This document shows, piece by piece, positions 9,560 to 19,948 of a DNA stretch of 64,000 nt (position 1 is its first letter; every line of letters begins with the position of its first letter). A program made the position numbers and the translations under genes. Location of the stretch: NCBI GenBank assembly GCA_905339405.1, contig CAJPGC010000029.1, forward strand, positions 1 through 64,000, given 5' to 3'. Below the pieces are notes generated by a model. That model was not told the origin of the DNA. It did no database searches and saw only the letters and a list, made by a program, of their open reading frames with translations. This DNA is from an uncultured bacterium (GTDB lineage Bacteria > Desulfobacterota > GWC2-55-46).

Positions 9560-10225
9560 TCATTCGTCCTCCTTGAGCTTTTCCATCTCTTTCAAGTCAA
9601 GGCTTTCGAAGGTGGTGCGTATCTGGAAGAAGAATATCCCGAATATGAACGCCGCGATGAGTATGTCGAGCGCCACGCCGAGCTCCACGACGAGCGGCAT
9701 CCCGTAGGTCGCGCTGGTCGCGGCGAAGAACAAGCCGTTCTCAAGGGAAAGGAAGCCGACTATCTGCGTCACGGCCTTTTTCCTCGTTATCATCATGAGG
9801 AGCCCCAGCATTACGGTCGAGAGCGCGACCGCAAGGGTCGAGCGCGTCAGAAGCGTCGAGAGCTCCCTTACGGGAGAGGTGAGGTCGTAGGAGAATATGA
9901 CGAGCGCGATCCCGATGAGCATCGTCGTCGGGATGTTCACGACCTCCTCGACCTCCTTGTGAATCTTCAGCTTGTGTATGAGGACGTAGAGTATGTAAGG
10001 GAGCGCGAAGACCTTCAGGGTCAGCGTCAGCAAGGCCGAGATGTACAGGTGATGAAGCCCTGCGGAATAGCCGACTACCGCGGTGCTTATCGAAAGGAGA
10101 AGGCCCTGCCAGGCGAAAATATGCAGCAGTCCCTGTATCCTCCTCTGCACGAGAAGCGCGAAAGAGGTAAGGAGTATGAGCGCGGCAAGGACGCTGTTTA
10201 TCTGCGCGGCGAGGCTCAGGTCCAT
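9560..10225 (-). CDS. hyfE: HyfE-like membrane subunit
   Basis: Polytopic, operon position between HyfC- and HyfF-like genes; ENGLFFAATSATYGMPLVVELGVALDILIAAFIFGIF. Confidence 0.85.
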   Translation of the reverse strand: MDLSLAAQINSVLAALILLTSFALLVQRRIQGLLHIFAWQGLLLSISTAVVGYSAGLHHLYISALLTLTLKVFALPYILYVLIHKLKIHKEVEEVVNIPTTMLIGIALVIFSYDLTSPVRELSTLLTRSTLAVALSTVMLGLLMMITRKKAVTQIVGFLSLENGLFFAATSATYGMPLVVELGVALDILIAAFIFGIFFFQIRTTFESLDLKEMEKLKEDE

Positions 10226-10231
10226 TTCAGT

Positions 10232-11182
10232 TCACTCCAGTATGAAATACGAAAGCATGCCGAGGGAAGCCAGCAGAAAGGCCATCCCCAGGAACTCCGC
10301 CACCCTGAATATCCTCATCTTCGCGAGCCCCGTCTCGACCAGCACGATGAAAACACCGATGAGGCCGAGTTTGATCACTATCGCGACAAGGGCAATCGGC
10401 AGCATCGCCGGGTCGTCTATTCCGGCTATGCCCCACGGCAGGAAAAGGGCTATGCCCAGAGAAGCGAAGAGGAAGAGCTTCATCATCGACGCCCACTCGA
10501 TGAGGGCGAGGTGGCGGCCCGAGTACTCCAGCAGCATCGCCTCGTGTATCATCGTCAGTTCCAGGTGCGTCGAGGGGTTGTCCACCGGTATCCTGCCCGT
10601 CTCAGCTATGGCTATGAGGATGAAGGCCAAAAGGGCGAACGCCAGCGAGGGCCGGAGGATAAACTGCACCGTCGTCAGCTCGTGCACCATGAAGGAGAGC
10701 GAAGTCGAGTGGCTCACCAGAGAAACGGTGAAGACCGACATCAGCACGGCGGGCTCTGCCAGCGACGAGACCATCATCTCGCGGCTCGTGCCCATGCCGC
10801 CGAAGGCCGTCCCCGTGTCGAGGCCCGCCAGCGCCGTGAAAAAGCGCGCAAGGGCGAATATCGAGACGAGGGCTATGATGTCCGCCGTGGCCGCAAGGGG
10901 CAGGTCGGCGGAGACGACCGGTATTATCGCCCCGGCCATCAAGGTAGCGCCGAAGACCACGTACGGGGCCGACCTGAATATCCACGAGGCGTTCTCCGCA
11001 AGGACGGTCTCCTTGACGAAGAGCTTCGTGACGTCACGCATCGGCTGAAGGAGCCCGGCGGAGCGCCTCCCCTGCGTCCAGCATTTGAGCATCCTCACCC
11101 AGCCCACGAGGAGAGGGCCGCCCAGGAGGACCAGGACGACCTGGAGGCTTTCTATCAGTATCGGGTAGTATTGCCTTATCAT
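10232..11182 (-). CDS. hyfC: NuoH/HyfC-like membrane subunit
   Basis: GRRSAGLLQPMRDVTKLFVKE ... AETGRIPVDNPSTHLELTMIHEAMLLEYSGR. Confidence 0.9.
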   Translation of the reverse strand: MIRQYYPILIESLQVVLVLLGGPLLVGWVRMLKCWTQGRRSAGLLQPMRDVTKLFVKETVLAENASWIFRSAPYVVFGATLMAGAIIPVVSADLPLAATADIIALVSIFALARFFTALAGLDTGTAFGGMGTSREMMVSSLAEPAVLMSVFTVSLVSHSTSLSFMVHELTTVQFILRPSLAFALLAFILIAIAETGRIPVDNPSTHLELTMIHEAMLLEYSGRHLALIEWASMMKLFLFASLGIALFLPWGIAGIDDPAMLPIALVAIVIKLGLIGVFIVLVETGLAKMRIFRVAEFLGMAFLLASLGMLSYFILE

Positions 11183-13221
11183 GAGAACACCAGCAGGACG
11201 ACGAGCGTTATGAACGAATAAAGGAGGTAGATCTGTATCCTTCCGTGCTGGAGCTTGCCCACGCGCCGCGCTATCCAGAACGAGGCCTCGGAGACCGGCT
11301 TGTACGCGAAGTTCCAGATATGGTCCCTTACCTTCAGGCGGTACAGGTACTTCTCGGGGAAGAGCGAGCTGCCCCTGCGCGACACCACCGTCACCGCCTC
11401 CCTGATGCTGAAGGCGAAGCCGAAAATCCTTCGCGTAGGCATGGACATTGACGTGGCGGTATACTGCATCCTGTTCGTCATCTTCTCGAAGCCGCAGTCC
11501 CAGGCCGGGGCCCTTCTTATGCTTACTCCCCTTGCCCTGAAAATAAAATACAGAACGCCTATGACGAGGACAAGCCAGACGAAGACGAGCGGGGCCGAGT
11601 ACGAGGCCCTCTCGGCAGCCACGGGCGTGAGCCAGAGCCAGCCGGAAGCCTTTGCCGTCTCGCCTATGCCGCCGCCTACGAGAGACATCGGCACCGCGTC
11701 AAGCCAGCCAATGACGTGGTTCGGGAATATGCCCAGAAGGAGACACGAGAGGGCGGCCATTATCATCCCCGCCCTCATGGGCCAGTCGACTTCAGCAACG
11801 TGCGTATCATGCCTTCCCCGCCACTGGCCGAGGAAAGTTATGCCGAAAACCTTGACGAAGCCCCTCGCTGCAAGCGCGACCGTTAACGCGAGGGCAGCGG
11901 CCCCGAGCGGGATCAAAAGGTTCAAGAGCCTTCCTGGCAGCGCCGGCGTCAGGAGGAACGACTGGAAGATGAGCCACTCGGAGACAAAGCCGTTGAAGGG
12001 CGGGAGCGCCGAGGCTGAAAGGCACCCGGCCAGGAACAGCGGCGCGGTCCACTTCATCTTGTGTATCAGGCCCCCGAGGGCCTCCATGCTCCGCTCATGG
12101 GTGGCATGAAGGACTGCGCCTGCCCCCATGAAAAGGAGCCCCTTGAAGACCGCGTGATTGAGCATATGGTAGAGGGCGGCGGCCATCGCCAGGGCCGCCA
12201 GAGTGCCCAACTTCATGTACGCGAAGACCATCGCAAGCCCGACGGCTATGAATATTATCCCGATGTTCTCGACGGACGAGTAGGCAAGGAGCCTTTTTAT
12301 GTCGCTCTGCATGAGCGCGTAGAGTATTCCGAGGACAGCCGAGACGAGGCCGAGAGCAAGGACGAGGCCTCCCCACCACCATTGCGGCGTGCCCATCATG
12401 TCAAAGCCAACGCGTATTATCCCGTAGACGGCCGTTTTGAGCATGACGCCGCTCATGAGCGCTGAGACGTTGCTCGGGGCGGCCGGGTGGGCCTCAGGCA
12501 GCCAGACGTGAAGCGGTATTATGCCCGCCTTCGCAGCGAAGCCGGCAAAGGCCAGGATAAAGGCGATAGAGGCCCACACGGCCGGCATCTCCGCCATGCG
12601 CATGGCGGAGAACGTGTACCCGTGGAAGCTCTCGAAGCCAGCCGCGAACCCGGCCATTATGCCGAAGGACAGGAGGATCAATACCGCGCCGACGTGCGCG
12701 ATGAGCACGTAGATGAACGCGGCCCGCCTGTTGGGCACCTTCTCGTCCTCGAAAAAGACGAGAAAAAAGGAGGATACCGCCATGAGTTCCCAAGATATCA
12801 TGAAAAAGTATGCGTCGTCGGACAGGAGCACCAGCAGCATGCCAGCGAGGAATATGTTATAGAAGACCAGGAGCGGGGCCACAGACCTGCGCCCAAGAAA
12901 GCCCTTCAGGTAACCAATGGAATATACGGAGACGAAGAACCCGAGAAGGCCGACTATGGAGATGAAAAACCCGGAAAGCGCGTCGAGCCTCATGTAAAAG
13001 GGCATGTCCGGAAGGCCTATCGGCAGGATAAAAGTCTCGACAGAGCCCGACAGGACCGTAAGGAAGCCGCCGAAAGCCGCGAGCAGGCAGGCGGCGGCCG
13101 AAAGGGCATTCGAAAGTTTGACAAGGAACTGCTGGTGGTTCGCGAGAATGGCCGAAACAAGGGATATGCAGAGGAAAACGATTATTGAGGCTGACACAAG
13201 CTCGAACGGGGAAGGCATCAC
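11179..13221 (-). CDS. hyfB: NuoL-like membrane subunit (HyfB)
   Basis: AGIIPLHVWLPEAHPAAPSNVSALMSGVMLKTAVYGIIRVGFDMMG. Confidence 0.9.
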   Translation of the reverse strand: MMPSPFELVSASIIVFLCISLVSAILANHQQFLVKLSNALSAAACLLAAFGGFLTVLSGSVETFILPIGLPDMPFYMRLDALSGFFISIVGLLGFFVSVYSIGYLKGFLGRRSVAPLLVFYNIFLAGMLLVLLSDDAYFFMISWELMAVSSFFLVFFEDEKVPNRRAAFIYVLIAHVGAVLILLSFGIMAGFAAGFESFHGYTFSAMRMAEMPAVWASIAFILAFAGFAAKAGIIPLHVWLPEAHPAAPSNVSALMSGVMLKTAVYGIIRVGFDMMGTPQWWWGGLVLALGLVSAVLGILYALMQSDIKRLLAYSSVENIGIIFIAVGLAMVFAYMKLGTLAALAMAAALYHMLNHAVFKGLLFMGAGAVLHATHERSMEALGGLIHKMKWTAPLFLAGCLSASALPPFNGFVSEWLIFQSFLLTPALPGRLLNLLIPLGAAALALTVALAARGFVKVFGITFLGQWRGRHDTHVAEVDWPMRAGMIMAALSCLLLGIFPNHVIGWLDAVPMSLVGGGIGETAKASGWLWLTPVAAERASYSAPLVFVWLVLVIGVLYFIFRARGVSIRRAPAWDCGFEKMTNRMQYTATSMSMPTRRIFGFAFSIREAVTVVSRRGSSLFPEKYLYRLKVRDHIWNFAYKPVSEASFWIARRVGKLQHGRIQIYLLYSFITLVVLLVFS

Positions 13222-13566
13222 TTCACAAGCCTCCAGCCGAGGCCCGGTGTTGCCGGACCTTCCGGTTCAAGCGGAAAAACTAAAAAGAAAAGATCAGTTC
13301 TCGTAGAACGTCCCCTGCCTTAACGATTTACAAATAGCAAAAAAAACCCGACAGGAATCGGATCTTATTCGGTGTGCACAGGAAAAATTCAGGCTTAACG
13401 ATAAGAAAAAAGACTGGATTTTAAACCTGAACCGGATTCCGCCGCATACTTGAACATCGGGCTCTGCCCATTTTTACAGTTTAGGTATAGCTTGTCAAGG
13501 GATAAAAGCAAAAAAAGCCTGCCGAGCCCGGCTCCGTCTTGTCCTGGAAGGGCAGCTGCCCTTACT

Positions 13567-13608
13567 CAAATAAAAAGGGGGTTGCGGCGCATACGCGCCT
13601 CAACCCCC
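13567..13608 (-). terminator. rho-independent terminator downstream of Spy-like gene
   Basis: gggggttgcggcgcatacgcgcctcaaccccc hairpin with A-tract on + side. Confidence 0.75.
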
Positions 13609-13628
13609 GCATGGCCTCAGTTCATTGG

Positions 13629-14099
13629 TCAGCGCTTGCCGCGCTCACCTTTTTTCAAGGCCGCGTCAAAGGCGGCTTTCTGCTCGGGGTTGAGGAGGGA
13701 GCGGACCTTTATCATGTGGCCGTATTTCGCGTCCATGAGCCCCTTTTCAAGCGAGGCTATCTCGCCGGTGAGCCTTGAGAGGGCTTCCCTGTCCGGGGTG
13801 TCGCTCGCGACAATGGCCCTCGCGGCTTCTTTTTTGTTCTTCAGGGACGCCTTTTGCGAAGCCATCTCGTTTTTGAACGACTCCTGAAGCTTGCCTAGCT
13901 CGGTCTTCTGCTCCGCCGTAAGGGTCTTTTTCCAGGCGGCCTTGCCGTACATCTCCCCGTCATGGTCGCATCTCTCGTAGGCTTGCTTGCCTGCGGCGGC
14001 AGCGCCCGCCTTGTCGCCCGCGAACCCGGCTCCGGCGGTCAATGAAACGGCCGCTACAACAGCGGCGGCCAGCATGGTTTTCCTGAACAGGTCCTTCAT
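13629..14099 (-). CDS. Spy/CpxP-like periplasmic protein
   Basis: Signal peptide MKDLFRKTMLAAAVVAAVSLTAGAGFA; LTAEQK, LNPEQKAAFD repeats. Confidence 0.7.
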   Translation of the reverse strand: MKDLFRKTMLAAAVVAAVSLTAGAGFAGDKAGAAAAGKQAYERCDHDGEMYGKAAWKKTLTAEQKTELGKLQESFKNEMASQKASLKNKKEAARAIVASDTPDREALSRLTGEIASLEKGLMDAKYGHMIKVRSLLNPEQKAAFDAALKKGERGKR

Positions 14100-14118
14100 T
14101 TTTCTTCCTCCTTTTGCG

Positions 14119-14613
14119 TTATTGTTTCCGCCCATCAGAAACATCTTTTCCAAAGCGTCTTTCCATGCGCTCTTTCCCGCGCTCGAACCTCTTTTCGAGG
14201 AGCTTCAGGTATTTTTCACGCTGCTCCGGCGTGAGCAATGACTTCTCCTCGAGCATATGCTCCACGGCCGCCGCCTCTATCTGCCCCTGCAGCGCGCCCA
14301 TCTCCTTCAACGTCGACTCTATCGAAGCCCTGTCAGGAGCCTCCTCCCTCATGAGGCCCAGGAGGGCCTCCCTGCGCTTCAGGAGCCCGGCGCGCATTTC
14401 CCGGGCCTCATTCCTGAAACGGGCGTCGGCTTCTTTCATCGAGGCCTCCTGCTCCTTTGTCAGGTCGAGCTTGCGGGCCAGGTCCGCGCCCCTGCCCGGC
14501 CTTTGGACCGCGCACCAGCTGTCGCGGAAGTAGAAGAACCCGGCAGCGGCTATTACCGTGACGTTGAAGACGACGGAGACCAGCAGTATCAATTTGAGGG
14601 TCTTAGTTTTCAT
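14119..14613 (-). CDS. periplasmic heavy-metal sensor/CnrX-ZraP-like protein
   Basis: N-terminal TM; LDLTKEQEASMKEADARFRNE ... LTPEQREKYLKLLEKRF. Confidence 0.7.
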   Translation of the reverse strand: MKTKTLKLILLVSVVFNVTVIAAAGFFYFRDSWCAVQRPGRGADLARKLDLTKEQEASMKEADARFRNEAREMRAGLLKRREALLGLMREEAPDRASIESTLKEMGALQGQIEAAAVEHMLEEKSLLTPEQREKYLKLLEKRFERGKERMERRFGKDVSDGRKQ

Positions 14614-15088
14614 TCCCGTTCTCCCCGGCTGTAAGGTACATGTCCGCCAAAGACTCCGGCGGGACAGGGTCCAAATATTCCGCCGACATGGAAGCGACGA
14701 GGCTCGCCTCCCCGTTCACGGCCATCGACTGCCCGCCCGATATCCTCTCCGAGAGGAACCCAACGGAATGGACGCCCATGAAGACGACAAGCGCTATCGC
14801 GGCCGCCTCCAGCAGCTTCATGTGCGGCGGCATCGCCCAGAGCCAGCCGAAGAGGCCCGGTGCGCCATCGAGCTCTCTTATCTCCCTCATGAGGCGCGTT
14901 GAGAAGCCCTTTGGCGCGGCAAACCTCGGGGCGGAACGCGCCAGAACGGAAGCGTGCCTCTGGCCCTCTACTGCAGCTGCGCAGCTCCGGCATGAATCAA
15001 GGTGAGCCTTCAAAGCCTCTTTCTCGCTTTCACCGAGCACCCCGTCGACGTGCCCGGCGAACAACTCTCCCGCTCTCTTGCAGTTCAT
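14603..15088 (-). CDS. anti-sigma factor with zinc-finger (zf-HC2) domain
   Basis: CKRAGELFAGHVDGVLGESEKEALKAHLDSCRSCAA plus single TM. Confidence 0.85.
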   Translation of the reverse strand: MNCKRAGELFAGHVDGVLGESEKEALKAHLDSCRSCAAAVEGQRHASVLARSAPRFAAPKGFSTRLMREIRELDGAPGLFGWLWAMPPHMKLLEAAAIALVVFMGVHSVGFLSERISGGQSMAVNGEASLVASMSAEYLDPVPPESLADMYLTAGENGNEN

Positions 15089-15122
15089 CTTTCTGTCTCC
15101 TGTGTTATAAACGGATGAAGCG

Positions 15123-15686
15123 TCATATATGTTCCCTTGTATGGCCGAGCAGGCGCCTCAGCTCTTCCCTTGCCCTTGAAAGCCTCGATTTTATGGTGCC
15201 CATCGATATGCCGAGGGCATCAGCCGCCTCGGTGTAGGAAAGCCCTTCGATGTCGCAGAGGACCAGCACTGCCCTGAGCTTGTCCGAAAGACGGCCCACC
15301 GCCAAAGCTACCTCCTCGGCCGACTGCTTCGATAAAAGCATTGCCTCCGGGCCCGGCCCTGGGGAGGCGTGCTCATGCTCGTATTCGTCACCGTCCTGAG
15401 ATTTCCCGGCCAGCGGCAAATGAGACGGTTTTCTCTTGTAGTCGAGACAGGTATTTATGGCTATGCGGGTTATCCAGGCTGAGAAGCCCGGAGAAGGGGT
15501 GAACCTGTCGAGGTTTTTGTAGGCCTTTACAAAAGAGTCCTGCGCCGCGTCCTCGGCGTCGTCAGGCCCGAGCATGTAGCGGCAGATATTGAAGACCTTG
15601 TCCTGATAAGCGATGACAAGCTCTTCGAAAGCCGGGGCGTCTCCCTGCCTGGCTTTCTCTATGAGGATTAGTTCATCCTGAAGCAT
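15123..15686 (-). CDS. rpoE: ECF sigma-70 factor (RpoE-like)
   Basis: AFEELVIAYQDKVFNICRYMLG...AEDAAQDSFVKAYKNLDRF...GLSYTEAADALGISMGTIKSRLSRAREELRRLL. Confidence 0.95.
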   Translation of the reverse strand: MLQDELILIEKARQGDAPAFEELVIAYQDKVFNICRYMLGPDDAEDAAQDSFVKAYKNLDRFTPSPGFSAWITRIAINTCLDYKRKPSHLPLAGKSQDGDEYEHEHASPGPGPEAMLLSKQSAEEVALAVGRLSDKLRAVLVLCDIEGLSYTEAADALGISMGTIKSRLSRAREELRRLLGHTREHI

Positions 15687-15722
15687 ATCGTATGGTCCAA
15701 AAAGGGGCCGGAAGCGGGGCGG

Positions 15723-18700
15723 CTAGACTTCGGCCGCCCTGCTTTTTCTCCCTGCCCGCCATGCCCGGAGCCTTCCCTGGACGGAGTCCAGGTAGATGTA
15801 GACGACCGGGGTTATGTACAGTGTGAGGAGCTGCGAGAATACAAGACCGCCGACGACCGCCAGGCCCAGCGGGCGGCGCGTCTCAGCCCCTGCCCCGAAG
15901 CCGAGCGCGATGGGGAGCGTGCCCATGAGGGCCGCCATCGTGGTCATCATTATGGGCCTGAACCTTATGAGAGCGCCCTGGTATATCGCCTCTTCCGGCC
16001 CCTTCTCCTCTTTCCTCTGCGCGTCGATCGCGAAGTCTATCATCATGATGGCGTTCTTCTTCACGATGCCCACCAGCATGAGCACGCCGACTATCGAGTA
16101 GATATTGAGGTCCTTGCCGAAGGCCATCAGGGTCAGCACCGCGCCGAAGCCCGCCGAAGGCAGCCCGGAGAGGACCGTTATCGGGTGGATGAAGCTCTCA
16201 TAGAGTATGCCCAGGACGAGGTATATGACGAGTATCGCCATAATTATGAGCACCCACATACCTTTGGTCGACTCCTGGAAAGCCTCGGCAGCTCCCTGGA
16301 AGCCCGTCGTTATGGAAGCCGGAAGGCTTGAATCGGCTTCCCCGACCTTCTCCACGGCCTGGCTCAAGGCAACCCCCTCCCTCAAGTCAAACGAAAGAGT
16401 CACGGACGGGTTCTGCCCCTGGTGGTTCACCGTAAGCGGGCCGAGCCCCTTTGTTATACCGGCCACGGCGCCAAGGGGCACGAGCCTGCCGTTCGATGAG
16501 CGCACGTGAATGGCCGACAGGGCCGCCGGGTCCATCTGGTATTTGGGGTCGACCTCCATTATTACCGTGTACTGGTTGTTCGGGGCGTATATCGACGACA
16601 CTTCCCTGGAGCCGTATGCGCTGTAGAGCGTCGACTCTATCTGCTCGGCTGAGACCCCAAGGGTCGACGCCCTGTCGCGGTCTATCCTGACGTTTATCTG
16701 CGGGTTGTTGACCAGAAGGTCGCTGGTGACGTCCTGGAGCTCAGGGAAGCCCTTCAACGCGGCCTCGAGCGTGGCCGCTTGCCTGTAGAGCTCTTCCGTA
16801 TCGGAGCCCTGCAGCGTGTACTGGTACTGGCTCTTCGTGAGCCTGCCGCCAATGCGTATGGGCGGCGGGTTCTGCATGAAGACCTTTATGCCGGGCACCA
16901 CGGCGAGCTTGGGCCTCAGCTCCTTTATGACCTCGTCGGCGGAAAGCTCCCGCTCACTCCTGTCCTTCAGGCGTATGAATATGCGCCCCGTGTTCCCGGA
17001 GTTGTTCGGCCCGCCAGCACCGACGCTGGACATGAAGGCCTCGACGTTCGGGTCCTTCAACACTATGGCGGCAACCTCCTGCTGGTGCCTTTTCATCTCC
17101 TCGAAGGAGATGCCCTGCTGCGCCTCGGTGAAGCAGAATATCTGGCCGGTGTCCTCCGAGGGCAGGAAGCCCGCTGGCATGCGCCAGAAGAGCACGACCG
17201 TCACGGCGAGTATTACAAGCGACAGCACGAGGGTCGCCCTCCTGTAGACCAGCACTTTCCTCAAGCTCCATTCGTATAAACCGAGAAGGCGCTCGAAGCC
17301 GTTCTCGAGGGCCATGTAAACCCGGCCATGATGTTTTTCCGACTCAGGCTTCAAGAACCTGCTGGCGAGCATGGGCGTAAGAGTCAACGAGATGAACCCC
17401 GAGATGAGTATGGCCGCGCCTATGGTTATGGCGAACTCATTGAGGAGCCTTCCGAGTATCCCGCCCATGAAAAGAACGGGTATGAAGACTGCCACCAGAG
17501 AAAGGGTCATCGACACGATGGTGAAGCCTATCTCCCTTGAGCCCTTCAAGGCCGCCTCGAAGGGCTTCTCCCCCTTTTCCATGTGCCGGACTATGTTCTC
17601 GAGCATGACTATGGCGTCGTCGACGACGAAGCCCACCGAGAGGGTCAACGCCATGAGCGAGAGGTTGTTAACGCTGAAGCCCATCAGGCGCATGACGGCG
17701 AAAGTGCCGACTATGGACATGGGCAGGGCAAGGCTGGGGATTATCGTGGAGGATATGTTCCTCAGGAACAGTCCTATCACCATGACGACGAGGGCTATGG
17801 TCAGGACGAGCGTGAACTTGATGTCGTGAACTGACTCGCGTATCGATATCGTGCGGTCGAAGAGGATGTTGAGGTTCACCGAGCCTGGCATTTGGTCCCT
17901 GAAAGAGGGCAGCAGTTCCTTTATGCTGTCGACCACCTCTATCGTGTTGGTCCCCGGCTGGCGCTGCACAGCGAGTATTATCGCCCGTGTGTCCTTATAC
18001 CAGCTCGCTATCTTGTCGTTCTCCACGCTGTCGATGACGCGCCCGAGCTCGTTCAAGCGCACCGGCCTGCCGTCGCGGTAGGCGACGATGACCGGGCCGA
18101 ACGCCTCGGCGTCAAGGAGCTGGCCTGCGGTATTGATGGTAAACGACCTGTGGGGGCCCTGTATCGTGCCGGTCGGTATGTTTACGTTGCTCTGACGGAC
18201 GGCGGACATTACCTCGTCGAGGCCAACTCCTCTGGAGGCCAGAGAGCCCGGGTCGAGCTGCACCCTTACGGCATACTTCTGAGCCCCGAAGACCTGCACC
18301 TGCGCCACGCCGCTTATCATCGAGACCCGCTGGGCTATGAGTGTGTCCGCGTACTCGTTCACCTCAGAAAGCGGCAGGGTCGGCGAGCTCAGCGCAAGGT
18401 AGAGTATCGGCTGGTCGGCCGGGTTGACCTTCCGGTAAGAGGGCGGGCTCGGCATGTCGTTTGGCAGCTGTCCCGAGGCCCTCGCTATCATCGACTGCAC
18501 GTCCTGCGCGGCGGCGTCTATGTCCCTTTCGAGTTCGAACTGGAGGGTTATCTGGGTGGAGCCGAGTCCGTTGACCGAGGTCATAGAATCTACCCCGGCT
18601 ATCGTGGAGAACTGCCTTTCTAGAGGGGTTGCCACGGCCGAGGCCATCGTCTCGGGGTTGGCTCCGGGGAGGTTGGCGCTGACGACTATCGTCGGGAAGT

Positions 18701-18821
18701 CAACGCTCGGCAGCTCGCTTACCGGCAGGGCCCTGTAGCCAGCGACGCCAAAGAGCAGTATCGCGACCATGACCAGCGTGGTCATGACCGGGCGGCGTAT
18801 GAAGCTCTCTGATATTTTCAT
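15723..18821 (-). CDS. RND multidrug efflux permease (HAE1/AcrB-MdtC type)
   Basis: 1032 aa; MKISESFIRRPVMTTLVMVAILLFGVAGYRALPVSELPSVDFPTIVVSANLPGA. Confidence 0.95.
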   Translation of the reverse strand: MKISESFIRRPVMTTLVMVAILLFGVAGYRALPVSELPSVDFPTIVVSANLPGANPETMASAVATPLERQFSTIAGVDSMTSVNGLGSTQITLQFELERDIDAAAQDVQSMIARASGQLPNDMPSPPSYRKVNPADQPILYLALSSPTLPLSEVNEYADTLIAQRVSMISGVAQVQVFGAQKYAVRVQLDPGSLASRGVGLDEVMSAVRQSNVNIPTGTIQGPHRSFTINTAGQLLDAEAFGPVIVAYRDGRPVRLNELGRVIDSVENDKIASWYKDTRAIILAVQRQPGTNTIEVVDSIKELLPSFRDQMPGSVNLNILFDRTISIRESVHDIKFTLVLTIALVVMVIGLFLRNISSTIIPSLALPMSIVGTFAVMRLMGFSVNNLSLMALTLSVGFVVDDAIVMLENIVRHMEKGEKPFEAALKGSREIGFTIVSMTLSLVAVFIPVLFMGGILGRLLNEFAITIGAAILISGFISLTLTPMLASRFLKPESEKHHGRVYMALENGFERLLGLYEWSLRKVLVYRRATLVLSLVILAVTVVLFWRMPAGFLPSEDTGQIFCFTEAQQGISFEEMKRHQQEVAAIVLKDPNVEAFMSSVGAGGPNNSGNTGRIFIRLKDRSERELSADEVIKELRPKLAVVPGIKVFMQNPPPIRIGGRLTKSQYQYTLQGSDTEELYRQAATLEAALKGFPELQDVTSDLLVNNPQINVRIDRDRASTLGVSAEQIESTLYSAYGSREVSSIYAPNNQYTVIMEVDPKYQMDPAALSAIHVRSSNGRLVPLGAVAGITKGLGPLTVNHQGQNPSVTLSFDLREGVALSQAVEKVGEADSSLPASITTGFQGAAEAFQESTKGMWVLIIMAILVIYLVLGILYESFIHPITVLSGLPSAGFGAVLTLMAFGKDLNIYSIVGVLMLVGIVKKNAIMMIDFAIDAQRKEEKGPEEAIYQGALIRFRPIMMTTMAALMGTLPIALGFGAGAETRRPLGLAVVGGLVFSQLLTLYITPVVYIYLDSVQGRLRAWRAGRKSRAAEV

Positions 18822-19948
18822 TTACCCTGTCCGGGCGAGCCCTGCTTTATCTCGACGTTCATGCCGGGGACGAGCTGGAGCTGCCCGTCGGTCACGACTT
18901 CGTCCCCTGGGGCGACCCCTTTACGTATTACCGTCTCGTTCCCGTAAGTCCTTTCGGCCTCGACCTTGCGCTCCTGGGCCTTGCCGTCCTTTACGACGAA
19001 GACGTACTCTCCGCTCTGCCCGGTCATCACGGCCTGGGACGGGACAACGACCGCGCCTTTTTCAATGTCGAGCCTCAGCACCACGTTCACGAACTGGCCG
19101 GGCCACAGGGCCTTTTCAGAGTTCTTAAGAGTAGCCTTTAAGCGTATGGTGCCGGTCGCCCGGTCGACCGCGTTGTCCACGAAAGTCAGCTTCCCTTCGT
19201 AGTCAGCCGACGCGCCCGGCGAAACCCTGACCTTGAGGCCGCCTTTTGCCATGTAGCCCCTTATTGCAGGGAGGCTCTGCTCCGGCAGGGTGAAGCTCGC
19301 GTAGATGGGCTCGACCTGGTATATGGTAACAAGCGGCGCCTGGTCGCCCGCCCTTACGATGTTTCCGCTGTCAAAGGCCGTGCTGCCGGTCTTGCCGGCA
19401 AACGGCGCGCGTATGTAGCAGTAGCCCAGAGTGAGCTTCGCGTTCTCCACGGCCGCGGCGTCGGCCCGCACCGTGGCCTTCAGGGCCTCCGCTGCAGCGC
19501 GGAACTGCTCGTACTGGGACTGGGCGACGTAGCCCTTCCTTACAAGCTCTTCATACCTCCCCGCGTCAGCGGCGGCGTTGTCGGCCTGCGCCATGTCCCT
19601 GGCGAGCTGTGCCTCGGCTGCCTTGAGAGCGACCTCGAAAGGCCTCGGGTCTATCGTAAAGAGCAGCTCGCCCTTTTCAACGTACTGCCCTTCGCTGAAG
19701 TGGACCTTCAGCACCGGGCCGTCCACCTGCGGCCTCACTGCCACCGACGAGAAGGCTTCCATCTCGCCTATCGCCGTCATCTCAAGCGGGACGTCCTTCT
19801 GGATGGCGGCGGCAATCCTCACTGGCGCGCTCCTTGGCTTTTGAGGCTCCTTTTTGGCCCCGCACGAAATGGCGGCAAACGGCAGCGCGAAAAGGCAAGC
19901 GGCCGCAACGAGCCTCTTCAAGAGGCCCTTTCTATCCTTCATCGTCAT
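18818..19948 (-). CDS. RND efflux periplasmic adaptor (membrane fusion protein)
   Basis: Lipoprotein signal; VRPQVDGPVLKVHFSEGQYVEKGELLFTIDPRPFEVAL. Confidence 0.95.
   Translation of the reverse strand: MTMKDRKGLLKRLVAAACLFALPFAAISCGAKKEPQKPRSAPVRIAAAIQKDVPLEMTAIGEMEAFSSVAVRPQVDGPVLKVHFSEGQYVEKGELLFTIDPRPFEVALKAAEAQLARDMAQADNAAADAGRYEELVRKGYVAQSQYEQFRAAAEALKATVRADAAAVENAKLTLGYCYIRAPFAGKTGSTAFDSGNIVRAGDQAPLVTIYQVEPIYASFTLPEQSLPAIRGYMAKGGLKVRVSPGASADYEGKLTFVDNAVDRATGTIRLKATLKNSEKALWPGQFVNVVLRLDIEKGAVVVPSQAVMTGQSGEYVFVVKDGKAQERKVEAERTYGNETVIRKGVAPGDEVVTDGQLQLVPGMNVEIKQGSPGQGK

Noticed and set aside
9434-11221. 595-aa plus-strand ORF opposite the hyfC/hyfE genes
   Set aside because: Shadow ORF of GC-rich coding DNA: Arg/Glu/His-rich low-complexity translation, no recognisable family, antisense to strong genes
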